Positions 1-7,800 of a stretch of 57,806 bases of DNA are shown one piece after another. A model generated the notes under the pieces. The model was given only the letters and a program-made list of their open reading frames with translations. It was not told the DNA's origin and made no database searches. Every line of letters begins with the position of its first letter. Within the stretch, counting starts at the first letter, position 1. Made by a program: the position numbers and the translations under genes. Source of the stretch: Treponema sp. (GTDB taxonomy: Bacteria; Spirochaetota; Spirochaetia; Treponematales; Treponemataceae); the NCBI GenBank assembly GCA_024687165.1, contig JAILEY010000023.1, positions 1 through 57,806 of the forward strand. Direction: 5' to 3'.

Positions 1-249
1 GCCCTTGTCCGGGAAATCCGCGAAGAACTTGCCACTGAAATCAGCGTGGGAGACTACATTGACACAATCGAATTCGACTACCCTGCCTTTCATCTTTCCA
101 TGAAGTGCTATGAGTGTTCGGTCATAAGCGGTAAGCTGGAACTTCTAGAGCACGAAAATGCCTGCTGGCTGGATGAAGAAAATCTCCGCACGGTAAAGTG
201 GTTGCCTGCTGATGAATTAATACTTGATAAGATTAAAGAACTTTTATAA
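1..249 (+). CDS. Nudix hydrolase, C-terminal part (5' truncated by window edge)
   Basis: The frame is open from base 1 and stops at 249. The visible N-terminus reads ALVREIREELATEI, which is the second half of a Nudix box (REx2EExxx-hydrophobic), so the catalytic helix with its metal-binding glutamates is present and only the first part of the protein lies outside the window. The rest (FHLSMKCYECSVISG, then LRTVKWLPADELI) resembles small MutT/CTP-pyrophosphohydrolase-like enzymes that hydrolyse nucleoside triphosphates or damaged nucleotides. The exact substrate cannot be told. It is convergent with the following minus-strand gene, whose stop is 2 nt away. Confidence 0.75.
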   Translation, partial: ALVREIREELATEISVGDYIDTIEFDYPAFHLSMKCYECSVISGKLELLEHENACWLDEENLRTVKWLPADELILDKIKELL

Positions 250-251
250 AT

Positions 252-611
252 CTACTTCCAGCTTTCCCAGATTTTCTCTGCCATTCCCACGGTGGCATCT
301 GTCTTGCCGTTTCGGCAAACCGGCTGCTTCAAAAGTTTTGCCTGATTTTCAAAAAGTTTTTCTTCTTTTTCACTGTCGTCAAGATAGGCAATCGACGCAT
401 AGTCTTTTGATTTCTGATCAATCATTGCTTCAATCGCAGCGGCACGACCTCCCTCTATTCGGGCAATCGAACTTACAACAGAGTCAAACTCGCCCTCGCT
501 CATTTCTTTTTCTTTGAGGTCAACGAACTGAAAAGCAATCCGCCGTTCCTTGAAAAATCTCTGTGCGCTCTTCGTATCAAACGATTTATTTGTTCCAAAA
601 ATCTGAATCAT
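252..611 (-). CDS. ArsC/Spx-like thioredoxin-fold protein lacking the catalytic cysteines
   Basis: This 119-residue protein has the ArsC/YffB/Spx layout: a short beta strand, the redox loop, then a helix (QRFFKERRIAFQFVDLKEKEMSEGEF). Where family members carry CxxC, this one reads TNKSFDTK: Ser10 and Thr13 stand at the positions of Cys10 and Cys13 in the neighbouring paralogue. Classical reductase chemistry is therefore unlikely. The ATG at 611 is preferred over an upstream in-frame codon because a GGAG lies about 12 nt upstream, inside the end of the preceding gene. The two genes are 2 nt apart and probably co-transcribed and translationally coupled. Function unknown; a binding or regulatory role is inference. 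Confidence 0.75.
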   Translation of the reverse strand: MIQIFGTNKSFDTKSAQRFFKERRIAFQFVDLKEKEMSEGEFDSVVSSIARIEGGRAAAIEAMIDQKSKDYASIAYLDDSEKEEKLFENQAKLLKQPVCRNGKTDATVGMAEKIWESWK

Positions 612-613
612 GA

Positions 614-970
614 TTATACTCCAAGAATTTTCTTCCATTCGGCTTCTTTAAAGCCTGTGCAGACGGCGTTCTCCGTTACAAGCAACGGTCTTTTTACAAG
701 CATTCCGTCACTCGCAAGGATTTTGAACTGCTCGTCTTCGCTCATGTCCGGCAATTTCTGCGAAAGGTTCTGCTCACGGTAGAGCATTCCGCTTGTATTG
801 AAGAATTTTTTGAGCGGAAGTCCGCTTTTTTTGTGCAATTCTCGCAAAGTCGCTTCGTCGGGGTTGTCGCCTTTGATGTCGATTTTTTCGTATTTCACGC
901 CGTTTGAATCGCACCAGGCCAACGCTTTTTTGCAGGTCGTGCATCGGTCGTAGCAGTAGATTTTGGTCAT
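614..970 (-). CDS. ArsC/YffB-family (Spx-like) thioredoxin-fold protein
   Basis: 118 residues, the usual length for the ArsC/YffB family. The N-terminus MTKIYCYDRCTTCKKAL holds a CTTC motif (Cys10, Cys13) at the start of the first helix. It is followed by the family pattern Y-x-K-I-D-I-K and then LRELHKKSGLPLKKFFNTSG, and near the end by ASDGMLVKRPLLV, the conserved cis-Pro 'KRP' segment. Members are glutathione- or thioredoxin-linked reductases or, in Firmicutes, RNA-polymerase-binding Spx regulators; the sequence alone does not separate these. It is the first gene of a two-gene unit with the cysteine-less paralogue downstream. Confidence 0.85.
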   Translation of the reverse strand: MTKIYCYDRCTTCKKALAWCDSNGVKYEKIDIKGDNPDEATLRELHKKSGLPLKKFFNTSGMLYREQNLSQKLPDMSEDEQFKILASDGMLVKRPLLVTENAVCTGFKEAEWKKILGV

Positions 971-989
971 TTTGAGTTCTCCTAAAATT

Positions 990-1466
990 TTATTTCTTCA
1001 CATGTAGTTTCAAGATCTTTTCTGCGCATTTTTTCCTCAGTACAATCATGTCCACAAGCTGAACGCCACATTCAATTATAGGATGGGCATAATTTTTTGT
1101 AAAAAAATCTTTGATTACGTGATGGCGGGTAAATCCGCATTTTTCATAAAAAGGAATCGTAAGCGGACTGTCGCCTGTCCCCACTTGAAGAGTGGTAAAT
1201 TCATCACGGAACTTTTCTTCAACAAATTCCAGCAAAGCACGAGCATAGCCCTTTCCCTGAGAGTTCGGCTCAGTTGCAATATTTTTGATTTCAAGGATTC
1301 CTTCGCCCTCGTCAGTTACGACGCACTCAGCCTTTACGCCACCGTCATCAAGAACAAACATCCTTCCTCGGTCAAGATAAAGGTCAACCATGCTTTCCTG
1401 CTCGTCTGCAAGCAAAAGAAGAGGAAGAAAATCTTTTTTATTTTTAGTGATTTCTGTTATGTGCAT
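990..1466 (-). CDS. GNAT family N-acetyltransferase
   Basis: A 158-residue protein starting MHITEITKNKKDF. The acetyl-CoA-binding signature is visible: IKNIATEPNSQGKGYARAL, where QGKGYA is the pyrophosphate-binding loop, followed by the LQVGTGDSPLTIPFYEKCGF segment (motif B, 'FYEKCGF') typical of small GNAT enzymes. The acceptor substrate cannot be predicted. I chose the ATG at 1466 because GGGA lies just upstream; the frame stays open to 1520, but the extra 18 residues look non-conserved. The gap to the ArsC-like pair is 19 nt, so the three genes may form one transcript. Confidence 0.85.
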   Translation of the reverse strand: MHITEITKNKKDFLPLLLLADEQESMVDLYLDRGRMFVLDDGGVKAECVVTDEGEGILEIKNIATEPNSQGKGYARALLEFVEEKFRDEFTTLQVGTGDSPLTIPFYEKCGFTRHHVIKDFFTKNYAHPIIECGVQLVDMIVLRKKCAEKILKLHVKK

Positions 1467-1725
1467 TTTAATTTCCCGATGACATAATACGAGCCATCTC
1501 TGTAACAGCTTGTTTTTCATGTTCTTTTAAACTTGAAAAACTTTTTTCTATTAATAAAAGACGTGACTTATCGTTTCTGTCCAATTCCGCAGGAATCTGA
1601 TTATCTATTAAACATAATAAAAATATATTCTGATGTAAAGTAAAATAAACAAAACTGTCTATTATTTTAAATCTATATTACTTTATAAAAATTAAAATAA
1701 AGAATAATTTTTGCTTACATTATCC
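1467..1725. other. AT-rich intergenic region upstream of argR
   Basis: About 260 bp between the divergent GNAT gene and argR. It is very AT-rich and I see no convincing reading frame. The only structured element is the argR promoter/operator region at its right end. Confidence 0.5.
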
Positions 1726-1761
1726 TTGATTAATTCTGCATAAAAATACATAATTTATGCA
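1726..1761 (+). promoter_or_regulatory. Putative argR promoter with overlapping ARG-box-like operator
   Basis: A TTGATT -35 (1726-1731) and a CATAAT -10 (1749-1754) are 17 bp apart; the -10 ends 9 nt before the ATG and no Shine-Dalgarno is visible. Overlapping it is TGCATAAAAATACA (1737-1750), which differs at two positions from the core ARG box TGAATAAAAATTCA. A larger inverted repeat TGCATAAA/TTTATGCA has arms at 1737-1744 and 1754-1761. The position suits autoregulation by ArgR. This is pattern matching by eye. Confidence 0.45.
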
Positions 1762-1763
1762 TT

Positions 1764-2234
1764 ATGAAAGACAGAGACTTGCGCTTAAAATCAATAAAAA
1801 AACTGATTAAAAACAACCGTATCCAGAGTCAGGAAGAACTTCTTGATTATCTTGTAAAAGAAGGATTTGATGTTACACAGGCGACTCTTTCACGTGACTT
1901 AAAGCTTATGAAGGTCGGTAAAGTAAGTGACGGAAACAGCGGTTACGTTTACACAATTCCGGAAGACGACAGCATTAAAGAAAGCGACCAGATTTATGCG
2001 CAGGATTTTATGCGCGGTTACATAAGCATCGATTTCAGCGGAAACATCTGCGTAATTAAAACTCTCGGCGGTTATGCTCACAGCGTTACTAATGCCCTTG
2101 ATTATATGAATCTTGAAGAAGTGCTTGGTACAATTGCGGGAGAAAACTGTATTTTTGTATGCCTTAAAGAAGGTGTAACTCCAGAATTGTTCATGACAAA
2201 ACTGAAGGAAAAAATTCCAAATCTTGAAGACTGA
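1764..2234 (+). CDS. argR: Arginine repressor ArgR
   Basis: 156 residues, the standard ArgR/AhrC length. The N-terminal winged helix has the family signature ATLSRDLK (residues about 40-47) in the recognition helix. The C-terminal hexamerisation/arginine-binding domain reads ICVIKTLGGYAHSVTNALDYMN and then GTIAGENCIFVCLK. In most ArgR proteins the last motif is GTIAGDD, the two aspartates contributing to arginine binding; here they are Glu-Asn, so effector affinity or specificity may differ. A likely autoregulatory operator overlaps the promoter. No arginine biosynthesis or deiminase genes are nearby. Confidence 0.92.
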   Translation: MKDRDLRLKSIKKLIKNNRIQSQEELLDYLVKEGFDVTQATLSRDLKLMKVGKVSDGNSGYVYTIPEDDSIKESDQIYAQDFMRGYISIDFSGNICVIKTLGGYAHSVTNALDYMNLEEVLGTIAGENCIFVCLKEGVTPELFMTKLKEKIPNLED

Positions 2235-2236
2235 TT

Positions 2237-2962
2237 TTATTCGCTGATAAAAATGTAATCACCCGCACAAAGAGAAAAAACTTCATCTTTTGCGGCAAAT
2301 ATCTTTTCACTATTCAAATCAAAAATCAATTTAATTCCATCTGCCTTAAATTCAGTTTCATAGTCAACTGCAATTTTTTTCATTTTAAAATAAGTGCAGC
2401 TAAAATCTTCAAAAGCTTTTACTTCCATCAGATTATCGTTTTTGATTGAAACAAGGCTCTTTTCAAGATGAAGCTCACGGCCTCTATTCCAGTCAAAAAG
2501 TCTGTAAGTAATATTGCACGACTGTTGAACTTCAAGAAGCCTCATTCCGCCTCCGATCGCATGAACAGTTCCTGCTGGAATAAAAATAAAGTCACCTTTT
2601 TTTACACTGATGAAATTTAAATTATCTTTTAGAGTTCCTTTTTCACACGCTGATCTAATTTCTTCTATAGAATATTTCCTGTTGAGTCCGTATACAAGCT
2701 GTGCATCTTCTGCGGCATCAAGAACATACCAGCATTCTGTTTTTCCGCGGCTGCCCTCACCTTCAAGTTCAACGGCTTTTTTATCATCCGGGTGAACCTG
2801 AACAGAAAGAAAATCATTTGCCTGAATTATTTTAACTAAAAGCGGATACTCACCCTTGCAAAAATCAAAAAACTCTTTCTGCTTTCCGTCTATATGTGTT
2901 GAGGCAATCCAGTCTTCGTAGCCCCAGATTTTTTCGCAGTGAATCGGTGAAAGACTAATCAT
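2237..2962 (-). CDS. manA: Mannose-6-phosphate isomerase, type I (short form)
   Basis: A 241-residue cupin-type isomerase interconverting mannose-6-phosphate and fructose-6-phosphate. The zinc-site motifs are visible: LSVQVHPDD (Gln and His ligands), GKTECWYVL (Glu) and FIPAGTVHAIGGG (His). It starts LSPIHCEKIWGYEDW, as in Bacillus-type class I enzymes, but is shorter than their roughly 315 residues, mainly at the C-terminus. I chose the ATG at 2962 rather than 2971 because the earlier ATG overlaps the -10 box. It sits 2 nt from the end of argR (convergent) and diverges from pgi, which uses the same fructose-6-phosphate pool. Confidence 0.88.
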   Translation of the reverse strand: MISLSPIHCEKIWGYEDWIASTHIDGKQKEFFDFCKGEYPLLVKIIQANDFLSVQVHPDDKKAVELEGEGSRGKTECWYVLDAAEDAQLVYGLNRKYSIEEIRSACEKGTLKDNLNFISVKKGDFIFIPAGTVHAIGGGMRLLEVQQSCNITYRLFDWNRGRELHLEKSLVSIKNDNLMEVKAFEDFSCTYFKMKKIAVDYETEFKADGIKLIFDLNSEKIFAAKDEVFSLCAGDYIFISE

Positions 2963-2969
2963 AAAAATC

Positions 2970-2998
2970 ATTATAGCACACTACAAATGAAACTCCAA
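2970..2998 (-). promoter_or_regulatory. manA promoter, leaderless arrangement
   Basis: Reading on the minus strand, TTGGAG (2993-2998), a 17-bp spacer and a perfect TATAAT (2970-2975). The coding ATG at 2962 begins 7 nt after the -10 box, about where transcription should start. No Shine-Dalgarno can fit. Confidence 0.65.
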
Positions 2999-3014
2999 AA
3001 TAAAAATCATTTTA

Positions 3015-3043
3015 TTGTAAAGATTTCAACTATTTGGTATACT
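3015..3043 (+). promoter_or_regulatory. pgi promoter
   Basis: TTGTAA (3015-3020), a 17-bp spacer and TATACT (3038-3043). Unlike manA, this promoter leaves a leader of about 27 nt that carries a Shine-Dalgarno (GAGGG, 3066-3070) in front of the ATG at 3076. Confidence 0.65.
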
Positions 3044-3075
3044 TTGCTAAAATTTCCAAACATATGAGGGATATT

Positions 3076-4665
3076 ATGTCAAATATTTCATGGAACAACT
3101 TGGACACTCTTGAATCATTCAAAAAACTTCAGTCTTTGAAGGGTTCAGTTTCAGTTGCAAAAGAATTGTCAGGTTCAGACGGAGCAAAGCGCGTTGCTGA
3201 ATATTCAATTCCAATGGGAGCAGGCCTTACATACAACTTCGCAGCAAAACAGGTTAATTCACAGCTCCTTTCTGTACTCAAGGAACTTGCTGAAGAAAGT
3301 CAGCTTCTTGAAAAATTTGAAGCATTATATAACGGAGATGTAATCAACACTGGAGAAAAGCGCATGGTTCTTCACCAGCTTCTCCGCGGTCAGCTTGGAA
3401 AAGATGTTATGGCTGACGGTGTAAACAAAAGAGAATTCTACATCAACGAACAGAAAAAAATGGCTGATTTTGCTAACAAAGTACACAACGGCGAAATCGT
3501 AAATGAAAAAGGTGAAAAGTTCACTACAGTTTGTCAGATTGGTATTGGTGGTTCTGATCTTGGTCCACGCGCAATCTACCTCGCTCTTGAAAACTGGGCA
3601 AAGGCAAACAACACTTTCAAGATGGAAGCAAAGTTCATTTCAAATGTTGACCCTGATGATGCAGCTGCAGTTTGCTCTTCAATCGACATTTCAAAGACAA
3701 TCTTCATTCTTGTTTCAAAATCTGGAACAACTCTTGAAACTCTTACAAACGAATCTTTCGTAAAGGACTTCATCACAAAGGCTGGATGCAATCCTTCTAA
3801 GCACATGATTGCTGTTACTTCAGAAACTTCACCACTTGCAAAGAGCCCGGACTATCTTGCAGCATTCTTCATGGATGACTACATCGGCGGACGCTACTCT
3901 TCTTCTTCTGGTGTTGGTGGAGCAATCCTTTCACTCGCATTCGGTCCAAAAGTATTTGCAGATTTCCTTGACGGTGCTGCAGAACAGGACAAGAACGCAA
4001 CAGAAAAAGACATCCTCAAGAACTCTTCACTTCTTGATGCTCTCATCGGTGTATACGAAAGAAACGTTCAGGGATATCCTTCAACAGCAGTTCTTCCATA
4101 CTCACAGGCTCTTTCACGCTTCCCTGCACATCTTCAGCAGCTTGATATGGAATCAAACGGTAAGTCTGTAAACCGCTTCGGTGAAAAAATCAATTACGTT
4201 ACAGGTCCTGTAATTTTCGGTGAACCTGGAACAAACGGTCAGCACTCATTCTACCAGCTTCTTCACCAGGGAACAGACATCGTTCCTCTTCAGTTCATCG
4301 CATTCAAGGAAAATCAGACTGGAAAAGATGTTGTAATTGAAGACAGCACAAGCCAGAAAAAACTCTGCGCAAACGTAACTGCACAGATCATTGCTTTTGC
4401 ATGCGGAAAAGAAAACGAAAATCCAAACAAGTTCTTTGCCGGTGAACGCCCTTCAAGCCTTATTTACGCAAACAAGGTTGAACCAAAGACTATCGGTGCA
4501 CTTCTTGCACACTTTGAAAACAAAGTAATGTTCCAGGGCTTCCTCTGGAATATCAACAGCTTTGACCAGGAAGGCGTACAGCTTGGAAAGATTCTTGCTA
4601 AGACTGTTCTTTCTAAGAAATACGATGGTGCTCTTGAAGCATACGCAAAGATTTTTGGGCTCTAA
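3076..4665 (+). CDS. pgi: Glucose-6-phosphate isomerase
   Basis: 529 residues. It interconverts glucose-6-phosphate and fructose-6-phosphate in the cytoplasm. Family motifs appear in order: QIGIGGSDLGPRA, FILVSKSGTTLETLTNE (sugar-phosphate SIS fold), GGRYSSSSGVGG, QLDMESNGKSV (catalytic Glu), GQHSFYQLLHQGTDIVP (catalytic His), and SFDQEGVQLGKILA (catalytic Lys near the C-terminus). The ATG at 3076 is preferred over the in-frame codon at 3034 because GAGGG sits 6 nt upstream and the promoter -10 lies between them. Codon use is strongly biased (many CTT/CTC Leu, GGT/GGA Gly), as in a highly expressed gene. Confidence 0.96.
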   Translation: MSNISWNNLDTLESFKKLQSLKGSVSVAKELSGSDGAKRVAEYSIPMGAGLTYNFAAKQVNSQLLSVLKELAEESQLLEKFEALYNGDVINTGEKRMVLHQLLRGQLGKDVMADGVNKREFYINEQKKMADFANKVHNGEIVNEKGEKFTTVCQIGIGGSDLGPRAIYLALENWAKANNTFKMEAKFISNVDPDDAAAVCSSIDISKTIFILVSKSGTTLETLTNESFVKDFITKAGCNPSKHMIAVTSETSPLAKSPDYLAAFFMDDYIGGRYSSSSGVGGAILSLAFGPKVFADFLDGAAEQDKNATEKDILKNSSLLDALIGVYERNVQGYPSTAVLPYSQALSRFPAHLQQLDMESNGKSVNRFGEKINYVTGPVIFGEPGTNGQHSFYQLLHQGTDIVPLQFIAFKENQTGKDVVIEDSTSQKKLCANVTAQIIAFACGKENENPNKFFAGERPSSLIYANKVEPKTIGALLAHFENKVMFQGFLWNINSFDQEGVQLGKILAKTVLSKKYDGALEAYAKIFGL

Positions 4666-4703
4666 TTTATTTTGTAGTAAAAAAATAATCTGCAATTAAA
4701 CAG

Positions 4704-4757
4704 ATGCATCTTTGAAGCGGGACGTAAAAATCTTGTTTTGAAGATGCATTTTTTTTG
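4704..4757 (+). terminator. Possible rho-independent terminator after pgi
   Basis: ATGCATCTT (4704-4712) pairs perfectly with AAGATGCAT (4741-4749), followed by a T-run. The 28-nt loop and low G+C make it weaker than typical terminators, but it lies in the right place between pgi and the next gene. Confidence 0.5.
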
Positions 4758-4804
4758 TTTCAAGCTATATTCAATATAACTTTTTTTTCTGATAAACTGT
4801 TTCA

Positions 4805-7800
4805 ATGAACGAAAATCTCAGACTTGGAATCGACATTGGTTCTACTACAGTAAAAACAGTTGTTTACGATACTTCAAAAGACGAAATCCTTTTTCAAAAA
4901 TACATGCGCCATCATGCAGAACAGCGCAAAACAGTTGTAAAGCTTCTTGAAGAGATAATGAAACTTTTCCCGGGACAGGAATTCAGAATAGGAATCTGCG
5001 GCTCGGGTGGGAAACATATTGCTGAATTAATCGGCTCACACTACATTCAGGAAGTTGTTGCAAACTCCTGTGCAATCCGTGCAAAATATCCGCAGACAAG
5101 AACTGCAGTTGAACTTGGCGGTCAGGATGCAAAAATTATTTTCTTTTATTTTGATGAAGAACAGCAGCGTCTTATGACAAGCGACATGAGAATGAACGGA
5201 AGTTGTGCAGGTGGAACCGGTGCTTTCATCGATGAAATTGCAGCTCTTCTAAAAGTTCCTGTTGAAGAATTTGAACAGCTTGCGTCTAAAGGAAAAAAAG
5301 TACACTCAATTTCCGGGCGATGCGGTGTATTTGCAAAGACTGATATTCAGGGGCTTTTAAATCAGAGTGTAAGCCGCGAAGACATTGCTCTTTCTGCGTT
5401 CCATGCTATCGTTAAGCAGACAATCGGCGGACTTGCACAGGGACTTGAACTTAAACCTCCTGTAATTTTTGAAGGTGGTCCTCTGAACTTTAATCCTACT
5501 CTTGTAGAAGCTTTCTGTGAGCGCCTTAACCTTAAACCGAATGAAGCAATTTTCCCTCAGCATCCTGATACAATCGTTGCTTTAGGATGTGCAATTGCAG
5601 TTGATGAACTTTTCCCAGAATCAGAATATGCAGATGATGCACTTTTGATTTCTGACGTTGTTGCAAAGCTTGAAGCCTTCCATGATGAAATTGAAAAAGC
5701 TTCAAATGATCCGAAAGTGAAAACATTTTTTGACAGTGAAGCAGAATGTGCTGAATGGAGAGAAGCTCACAAAATCGCATCGATAAAAGAAGCTGATGTA
5801 AAAGAAGGCGACACACTCGATATTTACATTGGAATTGATGCAGGTTCAACAACTTCAAAGCTTGTCTTTATGAACAGAGATGAAGAAGTAATCGACAGCT
5901 TTTATGCAAACAATGAAGGCGACCCTATCAGAATCGTAAAGCAGGGACTTTCTACTCTTTATAAAAAATACAACAAGCTCGGTGTAAAACTCAATGTTCT
6001 TGGGCTTGGTACAACAGGATACGGAGAACTTCTGCTTGGAACTGCATTCGGTGCAGACTATCACACAGTTGAAACTGTAGCTCATTCAACGGCCGCAAGA
6101 AAATACATGAAAGACGTAAGCTTCATTCTGGACATCGGCGGTCAGGACATGAAAGGAATCTGGGTGAGCGATGATATTGTAACAAACATTACTCTCAATG
6201 AAGCATGTTCTTCCGGCTGCGGATCCTTTTTACAGAACTTTGCAACTTCACTGAACATTCCGCTTGAAAAAATTGCAGATGCAGCATTTGCTTCAAAGCA
6301 TCCTGCAAACCTTGGAAGCCGCTGTACGGTTTTCATGAACAGCACGATTATTACAGAACAAAAGAACGGACGAAACGCGCAGGATATTATGGCAGGTCTA
6401 TGCCGCTCAATAATTGAAAACGTATTCACAAAGGTTGTCCGCATTTCAGACACTTCAAGCCTTGGGAAAAATATTATGGTCCAGGGTGGAACCTTTAAAA
6501 ATGATGCAGTTCTTAGAGCACTTGAACAGTATCTGAATGTAAACGTAAACCGCGCACCTTATCCTGGAGAAATGGGAGCAATCGGTGTTGCACTTTTAAC
6601 AAAACGACACGATACAGGAAAATCAAATTTCATCGGATTTGAAAACCTCAGCAATTTTAAATATTCACAAAAAGATAACGTCATCTGTAATTTCTGCGAG
6701 AACCACTGTAACAGAACGATTGTTCAGTTTCCGAATGGAACAGCATACATCACAGGAAACAGATGTCCTCGTGGTGAATCTCTGGACTCAAAACCGGCAG
6801 CAGTAAAAAATGTTCCGGACCTTTTCCTTACAAGAGAAACAATGCTCTTTAAAAAATACAAATGCACTCCAGTATGCGAAAAAAGAAACATTAAAGTCGG
6901 AATGCCTCGCACACTTGAATTCTGGGACAGCATGCCCTTCTGGTCAACCTTCTGGGAATGTCTTGGTTACGATGTTGTATTCTCAGACAAAAGCAGCCGT
7001 GAATATTTTGAAAAAGGACTTCCGTTTGTTGCTTCAGATACAGTCTGCTTCCCGGCAAAACTTGCTCACGGACACATTCAGAATCTTGTAGAAAAAAAAG
7101 TTGATTTCATTTTCATGCCGATGATTATGAACATGCCGCCAAAGGATACAGAAAAAAAGAGCAATTATGTCTGCGCAGTTGTAAAAGGATATCCGCTGAT
7201 TATTTACAATCAGGAAAATCCTTCAAAGAGATGGGGCGTAAAATTTGAAAAGCCGATGTTCCACTGGTATTCAGAACGCGACAGATTTATTCAGCTTGCT
7301 CAATACATGGAAAAAGTTCACGGAATAAATAAATCCCTTGTAAAAAAAGCTTTTGATCAGGGAATGAATTCTATCCGAACATTCAAAAAAACGCTCGTTG
7401 AACTTGGAGACAAAATCCGCGAAGATGCAAAACGTGAAGGAAAATTTGCAGTCGTTCTTGCAGGCCGTCCATACCACACCGACGCACTTGTAAGCCACGA
7501 TTTAAGCCGTGTATTTACAAAAGAAGGAATCCCTGTTCTTACTGTTGATTCACTTTCGGGGCTTGAGCAGGCAGACTTAAGATACACACGAGCAGAAGTA
7601 ACAAACAACTTTCACACAAGAATGCTTTCAGGCGCACTTCTTTCTGCAAAATCCGATGAACTTGAATACGCACAGATTGTAAGCTTTGGCTGCGGACATG
7701 ACGCAATTCTCTCTGATGAAATTATCAGAATAACAAAAGAAGTTTCAGATAAAGCTCCGCTGATTTTAAAAATGGATGAAGGTGGAGCAAGTAATTCCCT

